A stretch of 64,000 bases of DNA from Linaria vulgaris (taxonomy: Eukaryota > Streptophyta > Magnoliopsida > Lamiales > Plantaginaceae), in NCBI GenBank assembly GCA_948329865.1, contig OX415252.1, forward strand, positions 80,268,642-80,332,641, read 5' to 3'. The notes beneath the pieces were generated by a model, which searched no databases, was not told the DNA's origin, and saw only the letters and a list, made by a program, of their open reading frames with translations. Position numbers and translations under genes: made by a program. Below are positions 45,844-56,150 of the stretch, in pieces (position 1 is the stretch's first letter; each line of letters opens with the position of its first letter).

Positions 45844-45855
45844 GCTCTGATACCA
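45844..45855 (-). other. tRNA-Met primer-binding site of the Sirevirus
   Basis: The - strand reads TGGTATCAGAGC, two bases after the LTR end, complementary to initiator methionine tRNA. Confidence 0.9.
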
Positions 45856-45860
45856 ATTGA

Positions 45861-46698
45861 AAGATCTTAGTATCTGCACTACTCGTAATTGTGTCCAGTT
45901 GCACTTAGCAATAGTTGCAACTGTACACTTAAGTACAACAGACGATAGTCCTTTAACGTTTGAAGACGGTTTTTGCAGTTGCAATTGTGAAAAACGTTAA
46001 AGCATAAACAATAAAGAACACAGGAGGTTTTTAACGTGGTTCGGTCCAAATGGTCCTAGTCCACGGGGCTTTCACCCAAAGTTTGACTCAAACTGTTTCC
46101 TACTTAAGAATTACAATGAAGGATTTAAATCAACTCATATACTAGACTCCCTCTAACATATGCAGTTGCAACACCTAACCCTTAACTTGTTTTCAGAAAC
46201 CCGATTGAATCGAAGACACACTAAGCTACTCCAGAGACACTCTGACCTAGTGTTCTTCACAAATGACTCGATACAAGACTGACTGCTTAATATCCTTTTC
46301 AAAGTGAAGTCTAATGATCTCGAGTCTTCTCTTTATATAGGCGCACCAGAATCTTCTATCGAATCTTCAGTTGCAATCCGCTGGCGATCTTCTTTCCAAA
46401 GCGATGAGTACGACAGCTGTTCTTGTGGAGGCTATCCTTCCTTATTAAGGGGATTCCAGGCGATCTCCACGGATTCTTTACGAACCTGCACGCTTATTAG
46501 TCCAAGTGCAATATAAAGAGATAAGGCATAACAATCATGATTTAGATGATATCATATCTTTTAAGATAACCCAATATCCTTTAAGATAATTACCAAATTA
46601 GGTTAACTATCCTAATAATTTAGCCAAAACAATATCAATATAGATAAGGCATGGGCCGCATGGTTTAGAGCCCAACCGAAAGGAATTCGGCTCTAACA
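45861..46698 (-). repeat. 5' LTR of the intact Sirevirus
   Basis: It pairs with 37402-38239. On the - strand it ends ...GATCTTTCA next to the primer site if three more bases (45858-45860) are counted. A TATA box lies near 46333-46343. GTTGCAAC palindromes occur at 45914 and 46165. Confidence 0.95.
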
Positions 46699-46900
46699 AT
46701 AGCCATAGCTTCAATTTCTTTAACCAACATATCCGTAAGAGGAAAACAACTCATAACAAAAGAAAGCATGGCTTGAGCAGTAGATTTAATTAAAACCTCA
46801 TTTTCAGCCCCTAAAAGAGTCAAGTCCCTCTACCTTAAAATCTATTCCAACGCCATGTACAAAAGATAGTTAAAACTTCTTTTTTCGATCGCCCCACAAA
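46699..46900 (-). pseudogene. Upstream piece of the LINE reverse transcriptase split by the Sirevirus
   Basis: The - strand reads ENEVLIKSTAQAMLSFVMSC and then a Phe-Pro-Leu block, the conserved plant LINE RT segment that comes shortly before the piece starting at 37401. Roughly 60 residues usually found between the two are missing. Confidence 0.7.
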
Positions 46901-47689
46901 AAAATGTGTGCCAAAATTGCAACACCTCGAGAATGCAAAGTTACAATTAAAAACACACAGAAATAAGACAGCGAGAAGGTCACTTAATCCGTAAAATCTA
47001 TGAACATGCCAAGACGAAGTCCGAGCGATTCGATCCTCAAAATGGCATAAGCCCGTGACGCACCGATGTGACCCGACAAAAATGCACGTCGACCTAAAAC
47101 AACGTGCCACATTGGACCAAACTTACGTGGCATGTCGGGCTACCTGTGCCCCCAAAAAGTGGCACATTGATCACAAGCCCGACGTCAGATGTTTGACCTA
47201 TGATTGACATGCCCCGATATAGGGCACACTGGATCAAAGGTCGACATGTCACGTTGAACGTCATCCGACATGGCACATCAAACGGTCACGTGTCCTCACG
47301 AGGGGGCACGTTGATTCTAAAATGGATATGCCACATTGGAACACCCAATGCGGTATGTCAAAACTCCACATCGATCAAACGTTGACCGGGTCTGTCAATG
47401 TTTGATCGGATTTATCAAAGGCCTACTTGGCCCACCTTGGGGTAGTCCCCACACTCCAATGTCTCACCCTTATCTATAATTACCCTCTCATTTCTCCATT
47501 TAAGGGGTTGGATCTTTGGGAGCTCAAGGGTGTAACTACTTTCTCTCTCTAGAAAAGCACGTGTAACATCCACATCAACTCATAAGTTGGCACATCTACT
47601 TATGCCACGTCAATTCGTGGCACCTCTTATAAAGCATGACTTATAGAGCACGCCTAACAAGAGCGCGTCTAACTGTTAGCTTTTGGATG
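46901..47689. other. Non-coding DNA with repeated GGCACATTG-like words
   Basis: Between about 47080 and 47400 variants of GGCACATTGATC, GGCATGTCGG and CACGTTGA recur without a clear period. It may be LTR U3 sequence of the Gypsy fragment to the right, but no LTR pair is present to prove it. Confidence 0.35.
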
Positions 47690-50160
47690 TCTTTGACACT
47701 TTTTTAGGTTGGCATCTCCACGATGGCTTTAGCTTTCTCATGGTTTACTTCTATTCCTTTCTCGATTACCATAAACCTTAAGAACTTGCCTCATTTGATT
47801 CCAAAGGAACACTTACGGGGGTTAATCTTCATTCCAAGCTTATCCATGATTACTAGCGCCTTTTTTAGGTCCTCCGGATGATCCTCGGCACGACGACTTT
47901 TGACAATCATATCATCAACGTATACCTCCATTGACTTTCCAATCAATTTGTAAACATAAGATTTACCAGTCGCTGATAGGTAGCTCCCGGATTCTTTAGA
48001 CCGAAGGGCATTACCATATAGCAGAAGGTGCATGCATCAGTAATGAAGTTGGTTTTATCTTGATCTATTTTAGCCATTGAGATTTGGTTATACCCTTGGT
48101 TTCCATCCATCGTAGATAGTAGCGCGCATCCTGCAGTGGAATCTACCAATTGGTCTATGATGGAAAACATGTAGCAATCCTTCGGGCATGCATCATTTAA
48201 ATTAGTAAAATCGATGCACATTCACCATCTTCCTCCCGTCTTAGGAACAAGAACTACATTGACGAGCCATTCGGGGTATATAACTTCTCTAATTTTTTGC
48301 AGGCTAAGCAGTCGTTGTATTTCAAACCGTATGATTTTATTTCTTTCTGGTCCCATATTTTTCTTTTTTTTGTTGGACTGGCTTGGCCCCAGGCTTGACA
48401 TTCAGGAAGTGTTGACAAGGTCACTAATCCTACCTGGTGGTCCTCCCTCCTAGGCAAAGAGATGCTGGAATTCCTTTAGGACGGAAACCATCTCGTGCGC
48501 CGTCTCAGGTTCCATTCTCGTGCCTATCTTGATCATTTTTCCTGGGTCCCCCTCCACGATTTCTATCATTTTCAACTCCTCGACGGGTTTCACCTTCAAT
48601 ACTTCTTCAGCTTTGCATTTTTTGTTAGACACAGTGGCATATTCTTCGTCTTCCGCTGGTATTGCATTCATGCGACACTCCCTTGCTTTGTCTTAGCTAC
48701 CTCTAACCTCTCCGATCCCCGAATGTGTAGGGAATTTTACTTTGAGGTGGAGCGTAGATGGGATCCCCTCGAATGTTCGTATGGATGGTCATCCGCATAT
48801 AGCATTGTAAGTCTGGTACGACGCTTCTATCAACCAAAATTTAATATGTTATGTTCGTCGTAGAGCTCCTTCTCCCCATGACATTGGCAAGACTATCGTT
48901 CCTAATGTGCGGCATGATTCCCCTGAGAATCCCCCGAGAGGAACTTTCGCTGATTCCAGGCATTCTTTCTTCAGTCCCATAGCCAAATATGTCGGTAGGA
49001 AAAGGACATCTACATAACTCCCTGTATCGATTAAGATACGTTGAATCTCGATCCCATATATGGTGGCCTCAATCACGAGTGGATCTTCGTGGGGATATGT
49101 TATTCCTTTCAAATCTTCAGTTCCAAATGTGATAACATGTAACTTCGCTCCTTGTATTAAACAGATTGGTTGTCTCTATTCTACTCGTCGAGCTTCTTTT
49201 AGATATTTCTTAGTTTTTCCCGGGGGTATCACTGAGATATCCCTCATTCGATCATGTTTATTGTTCTCCCCGAGGGAGGATTATTTTTTAACGATTATAG
49301 GGGCGGGAGCAATCCTCGGTGGGAGGTTTCTTCCCGATACTTAGTGTTAGGGCCATCTTCCCTTGCTAGCTCTTCTGGTCGGGTTCTTTTCCAGACGTTG
49401 GGTTTGGGAGCCTCTTGGTTGTTCTCCTTCAAGTAGTTTCTCAAGTGACCGATGTCTAACAGCCGACGTATTTCCTTTTTCAGAGTCGTGCAATTAATAG
49501 TAGTATGTCCATAGGCCTTATGGTATTTACAGAACTTTCCTGAGTCTTTTTTCTTATAGGGTTGCTTAACATGTATGGGTCTTTGCAAATCATTACTCCC
49601 CCCTCATGAAACTCAGCACCTCGGCGTGAGTGATAGTCAGGGATGGTAATGGTACGGCGATAAGTGCCTTTTATCGTATTTCTATCATCCCTTCGGTGGG
49701 GAGGGAGTTTTTCCTCCTTTGTTTTGTCTTTGGATCTTATTTCGAGCTCGTTGTCATCGTTCTCTGTTCGGATCTTGGAACTTTCAGCTTCTTCCATAAT
49801 AATGTACGTCTCCGTCTTTTGCATGAGTTCGTTCCTATCCTTAATCTGGTTACCCATGAGGTATCGAAAAAATTCCCCGGGGGTGCAGGTGGCAGGTGGC
49901 AGCTGGTGACCCCGAGGCTAAGACGTTCTTGCCCTTTCGTTACCTAGTTGTTCTTCCTCATAATCGTCTCCATAATAAGCTCTTGTCTCCCTTTCGCGCA
50001 TACAGGTATCGTGGTATTGGGGGGCTCGGTGGAGGTTTGGTCTTATGCGAGATTCACGTTTTTTCGAATTGTACCGTTCTCGGTAGGGTTGTTGGGAAGG
50101 GGGCTCATAAGAGAATTCGGTTTCTTGTTGAGTCCTTCTAACGGTGGCTTCCAATAGGTG
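47690..50160 (-). pseudogene. Ty3/gypsy gag-protease-RT fragment
   Basis: On the - strand: a Gag C-terminal part (50154-49295) with a knuckle-like CKYHKAYGHTTINC near 49530; an aspartic protease near 49112-48849 with ILIDTGSYVDVLF; a linker at 48671-48450; and a reverse transcriptase from 48360, with MCIDFTNLNDACPKD at 48221, MVMPFGLKNPGATYQR near 48020 and YVDDMIVKS near 47920. The rest of RT, RNase H and integrase is missing. The style is that of the Tat/Athila side of Gypsy. Stops and frame changes near 48450, 48260 and 48020 show that it is dead. Confidence 0.85.
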
Positions 50161-50554
50161 TTCGAAAACAGATTGAGGAATGTTTATAAAATCCCTTCCT
50201 TTTGTTCGGGGTGGGGAGGGGGTTACAGACAGGCCTTCTTATCGATTGGGCTATCCATAATTATCTAAAATCATCGATGCCTCGCGCGAAAACTGTATTC
50301 TATAAGTCGTTATTGTAACTCAGGGAAAATTGATATAATTAACACCGTTTTACAAGCATCGAGTACAACATCTAAGACTATCGATAATATGGTAGGTTTT
50401 CGTGATGCTTTGGTAACATCGTGAATAAAAAGTATATCTTAACAACACTAATAATATATACACGCAACGACTTCTCGAAGTGTCGCTTTATCACAAATAA
50501 CACAAGCACTCAAATAAATAAATAAATAACATTAGTAACTATCGAAAAAATCAA
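50161..50554. other. Intergenic DNA, nothing recognised
   Basis: The sequence is AT-rich with ATAAATAAATAAA near 50515. It ends where similarity to the upstream part of the second cystatin copy begins. Confidence 0.5.
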
Positions 50555-50649
50555 TAATGACATTCAAATGACTAGATTAGCCTTACTAATTTATGCAATT
50601 GGGTGCCGACAATAACTTTAATTTTCCACTATCCACTCGCCGACTCGCC

Positions 50650-50656
50650 TATATAA
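50650..50656 (+). promoter_or_regulatory. TATA box of cystatin gene at 50707
   Basis: TATATAA lies 51 bases before the ATG. Upstream, TTTTCCACTATCCACTC is shared with the genes at 34752 and 56151. Confidence 0.7.
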
Positions 50657-50706
50657 GTTATAACCACCCCTCATTTCACAAATCTCACACAACAAAAATT
50701 AAGACA

Positions 50707-51078
50707 ATGGCGCTCAAACCTGTTGCACTCATCTTCGCACTCCTCTCCATTCTGCTCGCTTCGATCTCGTACGAAGCGTCCGCGGCACTGGGCGGCCCAG
50801 CCGGCGGCTGGCGGCCGATTCCAAACCCTAACAGCGAACAAGTGGTGGAGATCGCGAAGTTCGCGGTGACGGAGCACAATTCTCAGGGTAAATCGGCCTT
50901 GCAGTTTGTTCAGGTGCTGAGCGGCGAGTCTCAGGTGGTTTCCGGTACGAATTACAAGCTGAATATATCCGCCACGGACGGCAGCGCTGCGGCGGCGAAG
51001 AAGTATCAGGTGGTGGTTTGGGATCAGCCGTGGAAGAAATTTAGGAAACTTACTTCGTTCGAAGAGATTAAAGGTTAA
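50707..51078 (+). CDS. Phytocystatin, secreted cysteine protease inhibitor (tandem copy 1)
   Basis: A single exon of 123 residues. Residues 1-26 form a signal peptide ending in ASA. All inhibitor landmarks are present: Gly-Gly before Trp (AGGWRPI, 33-36), the phytocystatin helix IAKFAVTEHN, the first hairpin QVVSG, and the second hairpin with Trp (WDQPWKKF). Such proteins block papain-like proteases by wedging the trunk and two hairpins into the active site, and serve in seed protein turnover and defence. ATG 50707 is chosen over an upstream ATG at 50593 because it follows the TATA box and matches the start of the paralogue at 56151. The two proteins differ at 13 of 123 positions. Confidence 0.95.
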   Translation: MALKPVALIFALLSILLASISYEASAALGGPAGGWRPIPNPNSEQVVEIAKFAVTEHNSQGKSALQFVQVLSGESQVVSGTNYKLNISATDGSAAAAKKYQVVVWDQPWKKFRKLTSFEEIKG

Positions 51079-51392
51079 TCGAGAGTTAGTAATGGTGGAG
51101 ATATCTACTAATTTTGAAGTGTTTGTATAAGAAAAAAAACTAAATGAGTTTTAATTGATGTATTTGGAAATTCGTCTTATTTATTGATGATATACACCTA
51201 TGTTTTAAATTTTAATGTTCGTTGATAAAATTAAAATTAAATGGAATTCATGCATTCCGTAGTGGTAGTGAATAGTGATTCATAATTTTGCTTTTTGTCA
51301 AAGCATTTCACGTGCAACTTGATTGTTCTGGAATCCTTTTTAGGCTATTAGGTATCACATTGTGTTTCCGTTTTTCTTTTCAGAGCAATTTG

Positions 51393-51882
51393 TGTTGACA
51401 GTGGCATGGCCACATGGGCCATTTAATGTGTTAATGGCCATGGCATGTGAATGCAATCAATTTCCAATTGGTTGGCTGTTGCATTATTTATGCACATTGA
51501 AACAAACACGGTTTGTGTTCCTTGTGAGAGTCTGTAATTGCAGCTTGTTGTGGCCATTTTATGCATCACAATCCAGAGCTTCTTTTTGTATTTTTTAATT
51601 ATACAATGTAGTATGTTATATACTTGTGGGGTGTAGATTATGGAGCGGTGAAAGTGAATAAGCTATGTGGGGGGTCGTTCGGGTTGAGTGAAAATTATGT
51701 AGTTGTACAAATTTTCTACATAGTGGATTTTGCTCGGGTTTTCGTGGTTTTTCTCCGATTTTGGAGTTTCCACGTTAAATCCTTGTGTTGTTACTATCGT
51801 CAATATTTTATTCGTGTTGCTTCGTAATTATCTCATTGGCAAATCATGTGGGCGGTATTTGAGGCGGTTCAAATACCCAACA
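51393..51882 (+). repeat. 5' LTR of the small non-autonomous element
   Basis: It pairs with 52881-53369 with scattered substitutions. It ends CCCAACA two bases before the primer site. Confidence 0.9.
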
Positions 51883-52880
51883 AGTGGTATCAGAGCTAGG
51901 GTTCTGCTGGAGGTGGAGTTATTGCTAGGGTGGAGTCGTGGTGTGATGTAGTCTGCTGGAGGTGGAGTTATTGCTAGGGTGGAGTCGTGGTGTGATGTAG
52001 TGTGAATATGTACTGGAAAAGACGGTTCTGTCAAAGGTAATTGGTTATTAAGCGGGACCGTTGTGACCCCACCAATTACCTGGAAACCTTGAAATCCTGT
52101 CAAGGAAGACGAGCTATTTATTTCCGGGGGTTTACTTTGTACTATTCTGATCTACTGGAAATTCACCAACTCACCGAGGCAATGTCGGAAGCAGGGGTAC
52201 GAATATAGTGAATTTTGGCGTGACGTATGTTGACGAAAAAATCAATTGTGACTTGTGGCAAGTCGGAGAGACGTTGATTTGGTCGGGTTACACGAGGATT
52301 CAACTGGTGGAGGTTATCGCTATACGTAGCGGTGTTGCTAGCACGACGGTTACAGTTGCTAGTCCAACAGGTAAAATCTGTTGGGAGTGGTGCGGACACT
52401 AGGACCACTGAAGACAAAATTGTCCGGGACGACGAGTTGATGTGGCGAGCAACTCTTAGTCAAACACTGGTGAAACTAACATTGTCTACTTGCGTGGCGT
52501 ATTATAAGTGGCGGTACGTTCTGATGGCATGAGTCTGCTATGAGACAGGGCGTTGGTGTTAGTAGGTCCCAGTTTTCACATAAGCATGACTTGGCGTAGA
52601 TGCAAGGTGTGAGATTAATGTCGATGGCTGATGATTCCCATGAGAGCCAAGTTGGGAGTTGCACCATACTTATCAGCAGGGTTTATTTTCAACATTGGGT
52701 CGATTATGCTTTTATGGTGGAGCATGGTACTTCTGAAATGAGGTACGACTGCGTTGCAGTGATAGCGAGAGCTATGGAAATCTTCTTAGGCGGAGTGGGC
52801 GTGCGATCGTCCAAGGGCCGGAGTGAAGATGTTTTTTGAAGATCTGATTAAGTCACGAATCAAATCTTCAAGGTGGAGAT

Positions 52881-53369
52881 TGTTGACGGTGGCATGGCCA
52901 CATGGGCCATTTAATGTGTTAATGGCCATGGCATGTGAATGCAACCAATTACCAATTGGTTGGCTGTTGCATTATTTATGCACATTGAAAGAAACACGGT
53001 TTGTGTTCCTTGTGAGAGCCTATAAATAGCAGCTTGTTGTGGCCATTTTATGCATCACAATCCAGAGCTTCTTTCTCTATTCTCTAATTATACAATGTAG
53101 TATGTTATATACTTGTGGGGTGTAGATTAGGGAGCGGTGAAAGTGAATAAGCTCTGTGGGGGGTCGCTCGGGTTGAGTGAAAATTATGTAGTTGTACAAA
53201 TTTTCTACATAGTGGATTTTGCTCGGGTCCCCGTGGTTTTTCTCCGGTTTTGGAGTTTCCACGTTAAATCTTTGTGTTATTACTATCGTCAATATTTTAT
53301 TCGTGTTGTTTCGTAATTATCTCATGGGCAAATCCTGCGGGTGATATTTGAGGCGGTTCAAATACCCAA
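52881..53369 (+). repeat. 3' LTR of the small non-autonomous element
   Basis: It starts TGTTGACGGTGG after the polypurine tract. Its end AAATACCCAA runs into host sequence AGGTCATAG. Confidence 0.9.
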
Positions 53370-53557
53370 AGGTCATAGAAGTTATAAAAAAACTTATTTG
53401 TATTTATTATCCACCTAAAAAGCATGTAGAAAGTAAATTTTTGGTTCTGACCGTTTTTAACTTTTTAACTTTTAAGAGTATTTCAACTTTCAAGTTGGAA
53501 TTGTTTGAGTAAAACAACTAAAAAGTGTTCAAAAATAAGTGGAAAGCACAACGCGTA

Positions 53558-53577
53558 TATATATATATATATATATT
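53558..53577. repeat. Short TA microsatellite
   Basis: About ten TA repeats. Confidence 0.8.
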
Positions 53578-53610
53578 AACTTTTGAGTTGTGCCGTTTTT
53601 AATTTAAGAA

Positions 53611-54010
53611 TAATCATATTTGACTACCTACAAGGACTTATTTGGATTTGGGGCTGATCGGTTGAGTGGAGATTATAAGTTGGTTTTGCTTAGGTACTTT
53701 TGGAACGAAGAATTGAATATTCCTCATCATCCGTGTCTGGTTTTTGTGCATAGTTCGGGAGTGACTTTTGGAGGCACTTTGAGGATGTGGTTGGTAAATT
53801 CGAGAACACGTACTCGAATGGAGTTTACTCTTGGCTTATGAAGTTTAATGAAAGTGATGTCGTTATACTTGTATTCGACATGAGCAATGAGACTATGAGA
53901 GGTTTCCGGAGATGCAGAGGCCGAATGTTGTGAATTCTAGAGATGGGGAGCTTGATTTGTTGGGTGATTCGATAGCATTGTTATCATGTGACTTGGATAA
54001 GATGGATAAG
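53611..54010 (+). pseudogene. F-box-associated domain relic
   Basis: The frame at 53620-53841 reads DLFGFGADRLSGDYKLVLL and then YFWNEELN, followed by a strand-rich block. This is the typical pattern of the F-box-associated domain of plant F-box proteins (FGFG...DYKVV). Further on, after a frame change near 53830, comes LMKFNESDVVILVFDMSNET, also typical. The F-box itself is not present, and stops and frameshifts break the frame. Confidence 0.65.
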
Positions 54011-54017
54011 TGCTTTT

Positions 54018-54700
54018 GATATGGGCTATATGCGGGCCCAATTGATAATGCGCTAAGCCCATATAGCCCAAAATTCAGAATGAATATCGAATATCCACAG
54101 CCAATGTCCCTTCAATATTAAATACCTACGTTCGATATGGTACATGTTATTCTAGAAATTTCGAGAGCGATCCCGCACCCCGGGATCTATAAATACCCAT
54201 GCTCTGCATACCAAGGCATATTCATTAATGACCCTCTCAGCTACCATTGGATATCGAATATACATTCCCGATATCACTATCTTCGACGTTACCATATACG
54301 ACGTTCACACATCTGAAGTCCTAGTCCTCACGGCCCAATCTCCTTGTGCCTGATATCCTTCAACATCACCTGATATTTAGCAGACCCGACATCCTTCAAC
54401 ATCACCCGATATTCGGTAAACCTAACATCCTACGATTTTGACATCTTCCCTTTTCCGAGATTCGACGTCTCCCCATATTCGACATCAGAGACTCTCGATA
54501 TCCATGAAGACCCGAGGATTCGTCTTACGATTAGCTTAGAATCATTGTACGGTTCCGAGGTTTATCCTCATCTATGTAGTGTTTCGGACAAAGTTAGTCT
54601 AGAAGCTTGCTTAAGTCATAGATTAACATAGTACTATATTAGTTCAATATTACTCTGTAATCCTTCACATTGTTTGTAATCTACGAACTTGTACTAAATT
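54018..54700 (+). repeat. Gypsy 5' LTR remnant
   Basis: It starts TGATATGGGCTATATGCGGG and carries repeated GATATTCG/CGATATC words and a TATAAATACCC box near 54188. It ends before GTCTCCGTCTGTGGGAA (54704-54720), a variant of the primer site seen at 58617. Its 3' partner is not in the window. Confidence 0.65.
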
Positions 54701-54701
54701 A

Positions 54702-55310
54702 TTGTCTCCGTCTGTGGGAAAAACAGGTCTCTTCATACGAAAGACACGGAAAGCTACCACCATGAAGAAGTCGCAGGACAGCGACACAACGAATCACAAT
54801 AAGTTAAAGAAGACCATCAAACCCCCGTCAATCATGGAACTAGCTGAAGCAAGCAAGAGAGAGAAGGGGCTTCGGGATTTTCAAGAAGAACCCAAGATGG
54901 AACCTTTAGGCGAATTCATTCCCGGTCATCCTAGATCCTTGGAATCCTGACAGTGTGGTTCAGATAGGCTCAGCTATGTCGGTCAGCGTAAGAGATATGC
55001 TGATAGAATGTTTGAGAAGAAATACCGATATCTTCGCTTGGTCAGACTTGGACTTGAAAGAGATAGACCCAAGGATCATAGTGCACCGATTGAACGTGGA
55101 TCCTACGACTAAGCCCGTGAAGAAGAATAAAACGGGCTTCAGCAAAGAGAAGAATGAAGCAGCAGAAAAAGAAGTGATCAAGAAGTTGAGGCTTGACACA
55201 TTTATGCTGTACATTATTCTGAATGGCTCAGAAACATCGTGTTGGTCCTCAAGAAGGAGGCATCATGGAGAATGTGTGTTGGTTATACTGATTTAAAGGT
55301 AAATATCATA
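54702..55310 (+). pseudogene. Gypsy gag start fused to RT start, internally deleted
   Basis: Just after the primer site is a short Lys-rich frame (54702-54950). It is followed by 54955-55296 with RRNTDIFAWSDLDLKEIDP and IVHRLNVDPTTKPVKK, the conserved segment before the Gypsy reverse transcriptase core, then a frameshifted WLRNIVLV-like block and VGYTDL near 55280. Most of gag, all of protease and most of pol are missing. Confidence 0.75.
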
Positions 55311-55467
55311 GTATTTATAAAATAAAGTTATGCAAATTATTGGTTTATGTACATTGTGTTGGTCCTCAAGAAGGAGGCATCATGTAAAATGTGTGTTGGT
55401 TATACTGATTTAAAGGTAAATATCATAGTATTTATAAAATAAAGTTATGCAAATTATTGGTTTATGT
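55234..55467 (+). repeat. 117-bp tandem duplication across the RT relic edge
   Basis: 55234-55350 and 55351-55467 are nearly identical, each beginning ACATYGTGTTGGTCCTCAAG and ending in TTGGTTTATGT. Confidence 0.9.
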
Positions 55468-55984
55468 ACATTGATAATTTACATAAAATAGTTTTAAGGA
55501 GAACTACAAAAATAAAAACATTAACTAATTTTATAGAATTTTTTGCTCTATTACTTTTAATACATATTTTAAAGCATTAAATATAATCATGACTTTTAAA
55601 CATTTAGATTAACAATAAATACAAAATCATTTACTCATAATAAGATTTTTTCGTGAAAAATCATTATGAGTCTAATCATTTACTCATAATAAGATTTTCC
55701 CTCATTTTCAAATTTTTTTCTTTTTTCCCTATTTTCTCGGGAAACAAACAGAGCCTGAATGAAAAATAAGATTACACAAGTCATGGCAATACACCATCAA
55801 GTGAATTCCTAGAGATGCTAACTTAGTTGGTGATGCCTTATCAAAGTAGTATAAAATTCATCACGAAGTAGAACACTTTTTAAGTGCCCTCCATCTTCTA
55901 ACATTATTAGTTTGTTAGCTAAGGATATTATGTAATTTTTTATGTTTCTTTAGTAAAAAAAAAACAAACAAACAAAATAATAAT
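55468..55984. other. AT-rich intergenic DNA
   Basis: No gene is seen. ACTCATAATAAGATTTT is repeated at about 55632 and 55682. Confidence 0.5.
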
Positions 55985-56092
55985 AATAATAACATTCAAG
56001 TGACTAAATTAGCCTTACTAATTTATGCAAGTGAGCACGGACAATAAATTCAATTTTCCGCGTTACACGGCCACCCCCACTATCCACTCACC

Positions 56093-56099
56093 CATATAA
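56093..56099 (+). promoter_or_regulatory. Weak TATA box of cystatin gene at 56151
   Basis: CATATAA lies about 55 bases before the ATG in the context CCACTATCCACTCACCCATA. The tandem partner has the better TATATAA. Confidence 0.55.
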
Positions 56100-56150
56100 C
56101 CACCACCGCACACTTCACAATCTCACACACCAACAACAAAAATAAGAAAA

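Larger units (their letters stand above)
37402..46698 (-). mobile_element. Sirevirus-type Ty1/copia retrotransposon, both long ORFs open
   Basis: The element is about 9.3 kb on the - strand. LTRs of 838 bp lie at 45861-46698 (5') and 37402-38239 (3') and differ at eight counted positions. A tRNA-Met primer site follows the 5' LTR, and the polypurine tract AAAGGGGGAGAT precedes the 3' LTR. One gag-pol ORF (40759-45774) and one env-like ORF (38489-40033) are uninterrupted. About 1% LTR divergence means a recent insertion. It landed in a LINE, whose parts continue on both sides. No target-site duplication is seen, and the outer three bases (TGA on the + strand) of the left LTR are missing. Confidence 0.95.
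51393..53369 (+). mobile_element. Small non-autonomous Copia-type LTR element
   Basis: Two similar LTRs of about 490 bp, 51393-51882 and 52881-53369, start TGTTGAC and end near AAATACCCAA. A tRNA-Met primer site TGGTATCAGAGC lies at 51885-51896, and the polypurine tract AAGGTGGAGAT precedes the 3' LTR. The roughly 1-kb interior has no pol domain, so it needs enzymes from another Copia. A 49-bp unit, CTGCTGGAGGTGGAGTTATT and following bases, is tandemly duplicated at about 51903-52001. No target duplication is seen. Compared with the other cystatin copy, about 130 bases of flank are lost. Confidence 0.9.
50555..53611 (+). repeat. Left copy of a duplicated cystatin segment
   Basis: Promoter, gene and 3' flank match 55985-57115. 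The match runs from ACATTCAAATGACTAGATTA to about 53611. It is interrupted by the LTR element at 51393-53369, which is absent from the right copy. Confidence 0.85.

Noticed and set aside
50593..50706. Upstream ATG extending the cystatin by 38 residues
   Set aside because: It lies before the TATA box, and the paralogue starts at the equivalent of 50707 with the signal peptide.
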